Shown here in pieces: positions 27,609-38,815 of a stretch of 64,000 nt of DNA. Numbering within the stretch: the first letter of the stretch is position 1; each line of letters begins with the position of its first letter. Below the pieces are notes generated by a model. That model did not search any database. It was not told the origin of the DNA and saw nothing but the letters and a program-made list of their open reading frames with translations. Both the position numbers and the translations under genes were made by a program. The stretch comes from Eunapius fragilis. Lineage: Eukaryota; Porifera; Demospongiae; Spongillida; Spongillidae. The stretch is from NCBI GenBank assembly GCA_963681505.1, contig OY811989.1, forward strand, positions 4,915,835-4,979,834, given 5' to 3'.

Positions 27609-30110
27609 GGTGTGTGTATGTGCACATATTGTGGAGAAACAAATAGAATCAAAGGTTCAATTACATTCATGACAGTATGAATGAGGTACCTTATAGCGAC
27701 CAATGGCAGCTTGAAGGACATTCACCCAGGCTTCTGACTCCTCTACAAAGTTAAGATACACCAGTAAGGAGGTGGAGGTGGTCAGAGTTAAAGAGAGTGG
27801 AAGGTGACTAGACCTCCAAAATATAAATGCTATCAGGGACACCCCCTTTCCCCACCATACAGTACACCTACTACCACCACAATACACCCACAACCCCACA
27901 ATACACCCCCACATAACCACCCCCACATAACCACCCCCTTAATGGTCATCCCCTATCTCCTTGGCTTGTAACATGTTTACATGTGACTCCATAACCCTAC
28001 GTCTACCCTTTACCTGGATTTTCTGAATAGAACTGGAAAACACGATTCTTGACAACAAGATCAAAACGATTTGGGAACTGGGGCTAAAAGAGAGAACACT
28101 TCCATTACATCATCCTTCAAGACTTCCTATATATGGACTGCTACATAGCTAAATGTTCTCCTTACATCATTGATTTTCTTCATGTCAATCATTTCACTCA
28201 AAGCAACAGTGTTTTTACAATTTATCTCCTGTGATTGATGAGTAGGAGTTAGTACATGCACCACACATACATCTCCCTCCCTCCCTCCCCCTCTCCCTCC
28301 CTCCCTCCCCCTCTCCCTCCCTCCCTCCCCCTCTCCCTCCCTCCCTCCCCCTCTCCCTCCCTCCCTCCCCCTCTCCCTCCCTCCCCCTCTCCCTCCCTCC
28401 CTCCCCTCCCTCCCTCTCCCTCTCCCCCCCTCTCTCTCACACACAGAAGAGCAAATAAGCATCACCCTGTCCAGAAATACACACCATGCATGCATGCTGT
28501 CATCCTAACATCAGCTACACGCCCCCTCATTCCCGTGTGATGGCCAGTGGAAAGCATATCACTGCAAAGCCTTTCCAACAGCAGCTAGCTAGCTATATGC
28601 CACACCCACATCATACCATATACTTGAGCAGTCTACACATATCCCATCTTCCACATATCCCTCCTCCCACACATCCCCATCTCCCACACATCCTCCTCTC
28701 ATGCATATCCCCATCTCCCACACATCCCCTCCTCTCACGCATATCCCCATCTCCCACAAATCCCCTCCTCTCACGCATATCCCATCTCCCACACATCCCC
28801 TCCTCTCATGCATATCCCCATCTCCCACACATCCCCTCCTCCCACACCCATCCCTATATGTATACCTTTTCTCCATGGGAGCTAAAATACTTGAGTTCCT
28901 GAGCATTGAAGGTCACCCATCTCTTTTGCCAGTTGCCTTCATTCTTTCTCCTGTTATAAGTAATCAATAAACGACATATTGCCCCTGCTCCACCTACAAA
29001 CCTAGGTCACACAACATCTTCAGCTCCTCCCACCCAGGTCACATGCCATCACATGACATCTACAGCTCCTCCCACCCAGGTCACATGACATCTACAGCTT
29101 CCCTTGCAGGTGAGCGGCCCCTCCCAAGATAATAAATATCAATGTTACATTCATTACAAATAATGGATTGCCCTCCCACTAAATAATTCATCCCTGAATG
29201 GAACAAAACACTTTGCCTCATCCATACATGTACTATATCTGACCACACCCCTCATGTACATTATATCTGACCACACCCCTCATGTACGCTATATCTGACC
29301 ACACCCATCATGTACACATGCACTGTATCTGACCACACCCCTCATGTAACCTATATTATCTGACCACACCCTCATGTACACATGCACTGTATCTGACCAC
29401 ACCCCTCATGTAACCTATATTATCTGACCACACCCTCATGTACACATGCACTGTATCTGACCACACCCTCATGTAACCTATATCTGACCACACCCTCATG
29501 TACACATGCACTGTATCTGACCACACCCCTCATGTATACATATGGATAAGGTTAGAGAAGAAGAGAGTAAAAAATGAGAGGGCAGTCCTCAGCTATTGCC
29601 GACGGAGAAGATGAAGTAAGAATGTGGAAGAGCTAGGTGTGTGTGCGTGTGTGTGTGTACAAATGGGTAATAGAGGAAGTACACTCACCCTCCCTTCTTG
29701 AACAGATAGCCTTCCTTTGTTTTCGGAACCTAAATGGTTTGGAATGATAGCCTGTTATTGACTTAGTGGGGCACACAAGTGAGCTGTCTTGCACGCAACA
29801 ACCACCACTGTAGCTGCACACAACACACAGACAAATCTGTTGCCCCCTCCAGGCTGATGGGAGTGGTGGTGGTGGTGGTGGTGGTGGTGGTGGAGGGGGT
29901 GGTGGTGGTGGAGGGGGTGGTGGTGGTGGTGGAGGTGGTGGGAATGTGGGGGTCCAGGTCCTCAGCAATTATAATCAGAGTTATGTAAACCGATGATACC
30001 AGTAATTGAGACTATCCCCCATATAAGGGCAGATACAATGAGCTAGCACACACACACACACACACACAGCACACACACACACAGCACACACAATGCACGA
30101 ACACACATAC

Positions 30111-30200
<90 letters not shown>

Positions 30201-31228
30201 GCGTCAGTAAATGCATATACATACGCACGAACACAAGGTATGAACAAATACGACGTACTGGAGACACTTTTTTTTTTTTTCCCTTCCACCACCCTGGTCA
30301 TCTACCTTAGAAATGTCAATAAATGACGCTCTGGTGGGCAATACGGACTCTGACGCGCTCCTACTTCTAAACCTCGACACCGTTTCTCCATTTAAATCAT
30401 CTATGCAAGCGCACGACAGCACTTTGGAGGACGTGCTCTGTTCAATGCTGGTACTCTGTTCAAAATCTTCAGAATCACTTGAGGATGTTGATTCACTCTG
30501 CTGCGTAAGCTCTTCGTTCGAGTTCTTCATGCGAGCCCCTTCGCCGTCCTCTCCCGTGCTGCCGGTGGGCGGTAACCGGTCCCCCTCGGTCACCTCGTTG
30601 CTTAGACTGCTGTCATGGCTACAGGAGGTCGAGTACGAGGGCAGCGTGCACAGCGACGCCCGCTCGGCATAATTTTCGCTCGCAACGGTTTCCGATTTCA
30701 CGCCAGCAGGGTCGGGGGACGTAAGGGGAAGCCGGCACGACTCCCCTGTTGAATCCACTGCCGACGCACACTCGATGTCGGCAGCTGTGACTTTAGCATC
30801 ATCCACTCTCCCGAGGTGTTTTTCTTCAGAGGTTCCTGTGACACCGCTACCCACTACGGTTCTCTCGTCTCCTTCGGAACTTTCGTTGCGACGCCCGTAC
30901 AAGGTACATTCGCCTTGTTCGACGCAGTCGAGTTGTTCGCAGCCTTGTTCAACTACAGCCATTTTTCCCACGCCTTCTACCTACTGCCTACAGTTAGGCC
31001 TAACGAGCACCTTTTTTGGCTGTAGAGCACCACTATTAACTTACCGACGCGGAAAAACAATAATCTTAATTAATAATTAGTACAGTACCGCCCCTCCCCC
31101 TACCTGTGATAATCTTTGGCTCTCCAGCCGAGAATAGACGGGTGAGATCTGAAATGACGATAATATAACACAATGAAGCCAAGGGTCACATTAAAACCTA
31201 AGCCTATTTTAACTACACTATCATATTA

Positions 31229-31304
<76 letters not shown>

Positions 31305-34300
31305 ACATCACACACCACACATTAATATTTAAGCTTGTCAATTGTACCGAGGTTGTAAACCTGAGGTATTCACACTGATTAGCTCTCAACTACCGGACAG
31401 CACACCAACACCAGGTTTCATTTACTCCATGATGTATAAGGAAATGTAGCCCCCCACCCCCCCCCCCCCCCCCCATCAAAAAGATAAAATAAATGCCAAC
31501 ACCCTCCTCCCCATCCAGCCCTCCTTTTCTGTGTGCACAAGACTTACAGCGTCGCTGAAAGACATCATACGCTGATGGTTGAAACTGTGTGGTCCACTGC
31601 AAAATAGTCATAAACAAACAAACAGTAGCAAATCTCCACTTCAACAAAACAGCAATCACTCACATAACAGCCTCAGATGTTGATTTACTCAATATCATCC
31701 CACTGTCCTGATATCCGTAAGAAGCCGATTGCTAAAAAAAAAAGAATAAAACAAAAAAGTATTTAAACTTCCTCTCTCCCACCCACATACAATTAGTCAC
31801 CCATCCCACTGGCACCTAGCCTCAAGGTATTCACATAAACCACTACATACTCCAATATGCAACATCCACATACACACACACATGCGCACATACACACATG
31901 CACGCATACATACACACATGCACACACATACACACATGCACACACACATACACACATACACACACACATCTCACATGTTCAGCCGCACTGACTTCATTAA
32001 AACCATGCTTTGTTGCCAGAGTAGGGGAACTGGTTGTGGAGCTCCCACTTGAAAAATTGCTTGAGTCTTCAGACCTGATAGTATCAGAGGATGCCTGGTG
32101 TTTGAAACTGATCCCAGATGACTTCATCATGCTCTTGGAGAGTTCATGAGAAGTGGGTGGAGCTATCGAAGATGAAACAGACCGGCTCAACCCTGTCTCG
32201 CTGTCAGTTGAAAACTCAAAGCTCGCAGCAGACCCAGCATCAGACATCACCTGGAACGGGATTATATCTTCGTTGATGACGTCCTGATTCTCATAGTCAA
32301 GGTCTGCCATGTTGCATTTCAGATTCGCAGATCCTGTGGGCAGAGTGCGAGAGCGAATAGTCCCAGTGCCTGTAATCCTGACAGGCTGGACAGGCCCGCT
32401 GCCACACTCGCCATCAACATTCTCATAATCTGGAGAGCTGGGACCGGGCATCACCCTGTATCTGGGGTCCCCACCCCTAACCTGAGTTCTGTCCAGGTGC
32501 TCAGGGGATCCACTATGTGACAAAGGATGGGTCAGCATGATGTTGTCTAAGCTCCCGGACGATGGTAATATGATACGCTTGGTGCCAAGATCGTCCTCTG
32601 AATCAGAAGTGTCAGCAGCAGGTGGTAGGGTAGGACCACTGTACTGCTTTGTGAGCACACGGTCTGCATTGACGTACACGGGACTGATGGGACTGGGCAC
32701 CTGTGGGCTGATGGGACTGGGCACCTGTGGGCTGATGGGACTGGACACCTGTGGGCTGATGGGGCTGAGCACCTCTGGGCTCGTGGGATTGGATTCCCAC
32801 GGACTTGGTTCCTGCTCCTGGAAGCCTGAGGTACTTGCCCATGAGGGCTGGATACATGGTGGCCTCTGACTTTGACGGGGAGGGGATAGCGGAGGAGTTA
32901 GTGTAGCTTCATCGAGTGTCAATGGAGGCGTTGCTTTCACTTCTGATGATCTTGGAGGAGGAATGGGAGGGGCGAACCGAGGAGGTGATATTTCTTTAGG
33001 AGGTAATGGTGACATCATTTTCACCGATGGTACCCTCTGGGGAGGAGGGGGAGGAGTGAATGGAGGAAGAGGAGGGAGAGGTGGTTGTGTTGTTTCCTTC
33101 AATGGAAGAGAAGGCGTAGTCGTGTCCTGCCTCAGGGGAGGAACGAATGAAGGAACGGGAGAGGTGAAAAGAGAAGGTGATGTTTCCTTAGGAGGTAATG
33201 GTGGCATCATTTTCACCGGTGGTACCTCTGACGCCCTCTGAGGAGGAGGAGGAGTAAATGGAGGAAGAGGAGGGAGAGATTGAAGAGGTGCAGTTTCTTT
33301 AGGAGGTAGTGGTGGCATAATTTTCACTGGTGATGTCTCTGGCATCTGAGGAGGAGGAGGAGGAGTAAATGGAGGAAGAGGAGGGAGAGATTGAAGAGGT
33401 GCAGTTTCTTTAGGAGGTAGTGGTGGCATAGTTTTCACTGGTGATGCCTCTGGCATCTGAGGAGGAGGAGGAGGAGTAAATGGAGGAAGAGGAGGGAGAG
33501 ATTGAAGAGGTGCAGTTTCTTTAGGAGGTAATGGTGGCATAATTTTCACTGGTGATGCCTCTGGCATCTGAGATGGAGGAGGAGAGGTGAACAGAGAAGG
33601 TGATGTTTCCTTAGGAGGTAATGGTGGCATCACTTTCACCGGTGGTACCTCTGATGCCCTCCGAGGAGGAGGGGGAGGAGCAAATGGAGGAGGTGATGTT
33701 TCTTTAGTACGTACTGGTGGTACCTCTGGCATCTCAGAAGGAGGGAGAGGGGAAAATGGAGGAAGAGAGGGGAGAGATGTTTCTTTAGGAGGTAGTGGTG
33801 ACATCACTTGCACCGGTGGTACCTCTGATGCCCTCCGAGGAGGAGGGGGAGGAGCAAATGGAGGAGGTGATGTTTCTTTAGTACGTACTGGTGGTACCTC
33901 TGGCATCTCAGAAGGAGGGAGAGGGGTGAATGGAGGAAGAGATGGGAGAGATGTTTCTTCAGGAGGTAGTGGTGACACCATTTCCTCTGGAGGAGGAGTG
34001 AATGGAGGGAGAGTGGACGTGTTGTTCACTTCTAAAGTGATTTTTCTTTGAGGAGGAGGGGGGGGAGGAGAGATTGCACGAGACCCAGTAGCTTGACGAG
34101 GAGGAGGAGGTGGAGGAGGAGAGATTGCACGGGTCTCCTTTGCAGGGACCACAGGGGTAGTCGCGTTTCCCTCTGCTTGGGAGTAACTGAAGATTGCTAG
34201 TGACTGTCGCCTGTCAGGTGGGCGTGGCGCTACTCCCCTTTCTAACGTCCTCATCACAACAGCAGGCCCTGGACCTGCTGGTGACCCCAGAACTATCCCC

Positions 34301-35334
34301 GCGAGGTTAGTGGGTGTGGTGTCTGGTTGCGTAGTGTTAGGGGAGGGGGACGCTTCGCGAGGCACGGGTGAAGGAGCTGGGACAGTAGGCTGAGCAGAGG
34401 AGGTAGGTGGAAGGGGAGGAGGAAGGGGACCCTTTACGGCGTCTGACAATGGTGGCATTGGTACGTTCTCCAGTTCAAAGACAACGCCGCTAGCATTGGT
34501 ATCCCTTTCCACTGTAGGCATTGAAGGAATAGTGGGCGGAGTTCTGCTGCTACTAGTGACGTATGTCGTGATGGGGGTGGAGCTGGCCACACCTCCTCTT
34601 TGAGGGATACTCGGAGGCCCTCCACCCCTTGGAGAGGTACTGAGGGGTGCACCGGCCCTCGGAGGGGTAGTGGAGGCCAAACTGACACCGGCAGGGATAT
34701 CGACGGGAACATTGCCTCTCGGAGAGGTACCTGCGGCCACGCTGAGAGAATTAACCCCACCCATCGATGGAGCAATACCAAGTCCATCGCTCCTTGAGGA
34801 GTGAATGTACATAGACTCTCCCCTTGTTCGCGGCTTTGGCTTAGGAGGACCCACCGGCTGTTTAGGGGGGTCTGGGAACCCGCTGTCCACGCTCAGCGAG
34901 TGTGAGGGCTGGCCACCTAGGGGGCGGGGCTGACCATCAGGAGGGTGCATCTGGCCACCTTGGGGGCGGGGCTGACCACCAGGAGGGTGTGGCTGGCCAC
35001 CAGGAGGGCGGGGATGACTGCCCCCATCGGCAGGGCTTGACGAGGGGCCGCCATCGACGGGATTTGTCCAGAGCTGTGATGCTGTTTGTCCAAGGTCTTC
35101 CAAATGTGGGTGTGGTGAGGGACCCGGGGCTCCTCCTCCTGCATTCAGCTTTGCGATGCCATTCACCAATCGGGTTACATGACCAAGCTTGGTGATACCA
35201 ATCTGCTTAAGCTTCTCCTTGGTGATACCGACCATGGACTGGGGGGAACGGTACCCCGCACTGCTCAATAGGTGGTAGTACTCTGCTAGGCTGAACCCTT
35301 GCAGCCATTGGTATAACCACGAGTTTTCATCCAT
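13442..35334 (-). CDS. ARAP: ARAP-family Arf/Rho dual GAP with SAM domain
   Basis: 42 exons, in phase throughout, about 2,513 residues: 31975-35334, 31664-31731, 31548-31596, 31104-31148, 30306-30980, 29689-29729, 28866-28950, 28166-28228, 28014-28083, 27690-27742, 27455-27558, 27195-27243, 26941-27059, 26397-26511, 24015-24132, 23025-23110, 22643-22885, 22557-22584, 22328-22368, 21968-22018, 21443-21574, 21070-21267, 20807-20836, 20243-20341, 20097-20188, 19662-19731, 19083-19173, 18924-19001, 18723-18857, 17901-17994, 17693-17792, 17549-17623, 17462-17491, 16974-17111, 16323-16541, 15933-16055, 15770-15867, 14316-14360, 14158-14221, 14007-14087, 13728-13772, 13442-13486. Order: SAM (residues 1-65), Pro-rich region to 1120, acidic Ser-rich stretch, PH1, PH2, ArfGAP (CADC...CINC, catalytic HRSMG), short ankyrin-like part, PH3, PH4, RhoGAP (arginine finger GLYRKSG; NKMTINNLGIVFGPTL), RA, PH5. 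Such proteins couple phosphoinositides to Arf and Rho inactivation at membranes. The join between exon 4 and exon 5 has a weak acceptor, so exons 1-4 could be a separate SAM gene or an alternative promoter. Human relatives are about 1,450-1,700 residues. Confidence 0.88.
13495..13700. repeat. GGGATGATCAGGTGAAGGGA array
   Basis: About six copies of an approximately 35-bp purine-rich unit in the last ARAP intron. Confidence 0.85.
13795..13960. repeat. GGGGGAGAGGGAGAGA low-complexity tract
   Basis: Purine-only tract in an ARAP intron; the Arg/Glu/Gly frames over it are artefacts. Confidence 0.85.
14395..15760. repeat. 29-bp minisatellite, about 46 copies
   Basis: A very homogeneous array whose unit contains TCTTACTGAAGGTTCTAACA, in the ARAP intron between exons 14316-14360 and 15770-15867. 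Variants are single substitutions (tctg/tatg/cctg). There are no spacers between units. Confidence 0.97.
16690..16985. repeat. 22-bp minisatellite GGTGCTATGGGTGCCACACC
   Basis: About 13 copies. The array reaches the donor of ARAP exon 16974-17111, so the splice site itself sits in a repeat unit (accttggtgctat). Confidence 0.9.
17140..17462. repeat. CACACACACCTA simple-repeat tract
   Basis: CA-rich tract with periodic CCTA, filling an ARAP intron and abutting exon 17462-17491. Confidence 0.9.
18022..18252. repeat. 19-bp minisatellite ACATGGCAATACATGTGGC
   Basis: Twelve nearly identical copies in the RhoGAP region of ARAP, next to exon 17901-17994. The unit contains the palindrome ACATGT. Confidence 0.95.
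19866..19972. repeat. 27-bp repeat, four copies
   Basis: Unit contains GATGACACAATGGGTGAATG; in an ARAP intron. Confidence 0.9.
20396..20746. repeat. GGAGGGAAGAGGAGGGA purine tract
   Basis: 350 bp of pure purine sequence in an ARAP intron, with potential for triplex formation. Open frames over it are compositional artefacts. Confidence 0.9.
21620..21952. repeat. 21-bp minisatellite GGGGTTATTGGAGGAAGATA
   Basis: About 16 copies in the ARAP intron between exons 21443-21574 and 21968-22018. One copy has lost a base (agggtattgg), shifting frames. Confidence 0.95.
22100..22317. repeat. (GTAT)n with internal (GTAC)n block
   Basis: Tetranucleotide array; a self-complementary (GTAC)n block sits at about 22216-22252 within the (GTAT)n run, inside an ARAP intron. 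Confidence 0.95.
24140..24415. repeat. GGTTAACCCACTACTCCTGC array
   Basis: Seven copies of a 36-43-bp unit next to the acceptor of ARAP exon 24015-24132, alternating forms with and without aaaggtg. Confidence 0.9.
24605..24718. mobile_element. Short inverted-repeat element
   Basis: TGCAAGAACACTCTGAAGTC at the left is mirrored by the complement GACTTCAGAGCATTCTTGCA at the right, about 110 bp in all, inside an ARAP intron. MITE-like but without an evident target duplication. Confidence 0.5.
25138..26232. repeat. 26-bp minisatellite, about 42 copies
   Basis: Unit contains CACCCCTATACCAGCCAGCC, with a second form carrying an extra cccgc. It occupies most of the 2.2-kb ARAP intron between exons 24015-24132 and 26397-26511 and yields three artefact frames of 359-435 codons. 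Confidence 0.97.
26732..26850. mobile_element. Fold-back element, copy 2
   Basis: Inverted arms around 26737-26780 and 26788-26840. The right arm, read in reverse (GGTCAACTTG, then CCTGCAACTCGAGTGAAT), matches the left arm of the element at 451-598. A 10-bp tandem array starts exactly at its right end. Confidence 0.6.
26838..26935. repeat. 10-bp repeat GCATGTCAGT
   Basis: Nine to ten copies of GCATGTCAGT or GTATGTCAGT following the end of the fold-back element, in the ARAP PH2 region. Confidence 0.9.
28262..28440. repeat. CCCTCCCTCCCTCCCCCTCT pyrimidine tract
   Basis: Pure pyrimidine tract in an ARAP intron, reading as purine on the coding strand. Confidence 0.9.
29210..29545. repeat. ATCTGACCACACCCCTCATG array
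   Basis: About ten imperfect copies of a 28-44-bp unit in the ARAP intron upstream of PH1 exon 28866-28950. Confidence 0.85.
30117..30200. repeat. (CA)n microsatellite
   Basis: About 80 bp of CA in the ARAP intron below exon 30306-30980. Confidence 0.95.
33180..33600 (-). repeat. 111-bp (37-residue) coding repeats in ARAP exon 1
   Basis: The motif TTTCTTTAGGAGGTAGTGGT recurs with a 111-bp period (for example 33291, 33402, 33513), giving three or four near-identical 37-residue proline-rich units that contain PPLPPKETAP and LPPLPPFTPPPP. The period is a multiple of three, so the frame is kept, consistent with a real coding repeat. Confidence 0.85.
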
Positions 35335-35446
35335 GGGCGGTACCTATGGGGGAATATTAAGTAAACCCCCGTTGAAAGGGGGTGCAGCTACACTTAACGG
35401 GGGCGTTTTTAACCCTATGAACTACGAAGATGAGTTGTATGTGATG

Positions 35447-35499
<53 letters not shown>

Positions 35500-36072
35500 G
35501 TGTGTGTGTGTGTGCTAATAGAAACTTAAAAGGCATTGTTGTTAAGCTTTCCTGGTTACTTGGCGCGTGCGGAAATCTCTCTACCGACTGCAAAACCCTC
35601 AATCTTTAAATGGACATCAAATTACAATTCAACCATTTGACATGTGCGCACTGCCCACTACTTCAAACGCGAGGTAAAAAGAACGTGATAGCGGAGCTGG
35701 AAAATATCTTGATTGCAAAATAATAGAGAGCTCCGAGCAGAGGGCAAGAGAGATGTGGAGGTTTATATGACTCACAAGACACGGATACAAAACCTTTTCT
35801 GCTAATCTTACACACACCTGCCCCTGGACCTGCTGCACGCTCTGTTGTGTTCAGCGAAAACTACGCGTTTTGCAACAACAGAAGGCGTTAGACATAATGA
35901 CTACGTTTTGTTGCTTTGCATTTATTACGAACCCCAATATAGTCAACAACATTAGCATTGTCTCGCATTGTCTTAAGCTCACCGGTGTTTTCCAAGTTGT
36001 AAACTTTGCCAACGGAGTAGTCGGATATGGATGTGTACGTTTATTGGAAACTCCGCCCTCTCACGTGGTGGA
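35335..36072. promoter_or_regulatory. Divergent ARAP/PAK1IP1 intergenic region
   Basis: 738 bp between divergent start codons. It contains a (TG)n tract at 35448-35514, likely in the ARAP 5' region, and otherwise unique sequence. No TATA box is obvious. Bidirectional promoter role is inferred from orientation. Confidence 0.45.
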
Positions 36073-36612
36073 ATGGAGGAGATTGAAGTTGTGGTGGGAA
36101 CGTATAGCTGCATGATTCACGGCTTTGCTATCGACTTCTTAAACCCAGAAGCTAAGGCATGTTAGCTTCGTACAACCTCACATCGCTAATTTTCATTTCC
36201 TTGCCACCCCGCACAATTCGTTACGTTGATTTTTTGGTTGGATTGTTTTTCCCTTCGCACGGTCATATGTGTTGTGTGTGCTTTTGTTACTTTTATGTAT
36301 GCGTATATGGTGAGTGACTATGCATTGTGTGTAGGGATTGAGGCCGAAATTCCACGCTCAAGACCACACGGGATGCGTAAGGACTGTGGCTGCAGGGAGG
36401 TACCACATGGCTACGGGGAGCACAGACGAGTCCATCAGGCGAGAGTTACCTTTGATTGTGTGTGGAATGTGGTTGGGGGAAGGTGGGATTGTTACTCTGC
36501 TAATAAAAACCTTGTAACCTGATGTTTAATCTCCCCCACCCACCACTTCCCACAGGTTGTATGACATGAGAACCCACAGAGAGATAGGTACACTAGCGCA
36601 CCACGAAGGTGA

Positions 36613-36662
<50 letters not shown>

Positions 36663-38815
36663 ATAGCTTGTATGTGAGCGTAGCTTGCATATCACGGTGT
36701 TCTGCATATGTTCCCGATGTTGTCACTTGCACATGTGGATTCTATCTGGTTAGCATGTCCGTGTGGATTTTTTTAAATAAAGCACTCTCAAAATTTGTTT
36801 TGTGCCAAAAACCTTTTTACAACAATTAACTGTCTAAACGGATGGGGCACCATATAAGAATATGGTGGACTGGGCACCATATAAGGACTGCATTAGGGAA
36901 ATGTGGTGCCCAGTCCACTTTATATATGGTACATGAGGTATGTCTCCTCCCCCCCCCCCCCGCCGACCCTCTAAGATAGCGATAGGCTGGTTTGAACACA
37001 TGCCCACCTAACGTCCTGTTCCCTCTCTGTAGGGGCCATCAATTGCCTGGTCTTCTACAACAACACCCACCTGTTTAGTGCTAGTGATGACCGTACCATT
37101 TGCATATGGGAGTGTGACACGTGGGACTGTGTCCACCAGCTGACAGGACACAAGTATGTTGCTATGATGTATAATGGGCATGAAATGGTGTGCCAACATG
37201 TTTCTGTCTGCTCTGGTATATGCAAAGGGCACCGGTAACTTGCTTTGCTGTGCACCCCTCTGGAAAAATAGGGCTATCTGTCAGCCTGGACAAGACACTG
37301 AGGTTAGGATGTGGTAAGGATGAGGAGGGTGTGCAAGGAGGAGGTAGGAGGGTGGGAAGGAGGAGGTAGGAGGGTGGGAAGGAGGAGGTAGGAGGGTGGG
37401 AAGGAGGTGGTAGGAGGGTGGGAAGGAGGGGGTAGGAGGGTGGGAAGGAGGTGGTAGGAGGGTGGGAAGGAGGGGGTAGGAGGGTGGGAAGGAGGGGGTA
37501 GGAGGGTGGGAAGGAGGTGGTAGGAGGGTGGGAAGGAGGTGGTAGGAGGGTGGGAAGGAGGTGGTAGGAGGGTGGGAAGGAGGGGGTAGGAGGGTGGGAA
37601 GGAGGGGGTAGGAGGGTGGGAAACAATTGTTGGGGATGGAAGCCTTACTACATAATTTCTAATGATAAATATAAGAACATTGTAATGGTTTCTTCTTAAT
37701 TAGGACATGGAACCTCATGACAGGTGCCATATCATTCACCCAAAAGCTAGGCCAAGGTACATAATCCTGTTGGCTAACAATGTAGGATTATGTGGGTGTT
37801 TGCACATGTCAGTGTGTTGGCTTCTTTTTAGTGGCTCAACTAGTTCAGTGGAACTTGACAGGAGACCACTATGCTGTGGCCTTTGAGAAGTCCATCGCAA
37901 TCTATGAGGCAACTGTAGGACTTTTTATTGTGGTCCTATCTGGTTGCTAAGTGACTGTATGTCTTTTCTTGACCGGTCCTTTGCAGGGTGGTACTGTGGT
38001 GTGCACTATCTCGGTAGACAGGCGCATCTGTTGCATCCTCTACCTGCAGGTGTGTGTATTTGTGTTTGTGCATAAAGTGTAGTTGTGTGGGAAGTTGTGG
38101 AGATGGCATGTTATAAGCAGGAAAATGTCTTCTTTTCCTTTCTCACAGGACAATGTACTGGCTGTTGGTAGCGATCACCCGTTCATCCAGGTGTTCTCAA
38201 CTGAAGAAGGCAAGTGCATATGTAAGCTCGAAGGACATAGCAACAGGTATGCATCTGGCCCGCACCAAAATCCATTTAACCCACGTCCTGCAGGGTGAAA
38301 GCCCTTGCAATGGCACCAGGGGGATTGTTGCTATTTTCGGCCTCCTCTGATGGCTGTGTGAAGTGCTGGAGATTGGTTGAGGACTGGGTATGTTTGAGCA
38401 CATTTGGCTGTCAGGGTTGGGGGTTGGGTGATTGTCTTGTGAGCGGTTTATCTTCAGGATAAGGTCACATGCATCAGCACTGCGGAAACCATCTCTCATT
38501 TGATGAGCCTGGCCATTGTCAGCCCCGAGTCACTTTGCAGCAGCGAGCTACAGATGGACGCAGAGCAAGGGACTTTGAAAGAACAGGGACAAGGGGCTTT
38601 GGAAGGGCACAGTCGTCCTGGACCCACACAGCAGTCACACGATGATGGTTAGGGTTGTGTGCTAGCATTCTGTCAGTCACTGTAACCTTTCTACAGTAAA
38701 GCATAAGAAACAATTCAAGAGAAAGACAAAGCCAGGGTCATCTCGGGTCAGCATCAGTTCTTTGAAGAGGCTCCGAAAGTTAAGAAGGAAGCTGGCCAAA
38801 CCGGCTGAAGGGTGA
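36073..38815 (+). CDS. PAK1IP1: PAK1IP1/Mak11 WD40 ribosome-biogenesis protein
   Basis: Nucleolar WD-repeat protein of large-subunit assembly in yeast and animals. Twelve exons in phase: 36073-36156, 36335-36438, 36556-36608, 37033-37153, 37228-37302, 37704-37756, 37832-37914, 37987-38049, 38149-38246, 38294-38387, 38458-38647, 38697-38815; 378 residues against about 392 in man. WD blocks: ATGSTDESIRLYDM, LFSASDDRTICIWE, VHPSGKIGLSVSLDKTLRTW, LAVGSDHPFIQVF, LFSASSDGCVKCWRL. The tail is lysine/arginine-rich (VKHKKQFKRKTKPGSS), as in the family. Introns 1 and 2 have GC donors. Head to head with ARAP. Confidence 0.93.
36157..36334 (+). other. GC-AG intron 1 of PAK1IP1
   Basis: Donor AAG|GCATGT, acceptor TGTGTGTAG. 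It joins NPEAK to GLRPKFHAQDHTGC in phase 0. The next intron (36439-36555, CAG|GCGAGA) is also GC-AG. Confidence 0.75.
37320..37622. repeat. AGGAGGGTGGGAAGGAGGTG array
   Basis: About 14 copies of a 22-bp purine-rich unit (variants ggtggt, gggggt, aggaggt) in PAK1IP1 intron 5. Confidence 0.92.

Noticed and set aside
28127-28495. Gly/Glu/Arg-rich minus-strand frame
   Set aside because: Low-complexity purine tract in an ARAP intron.
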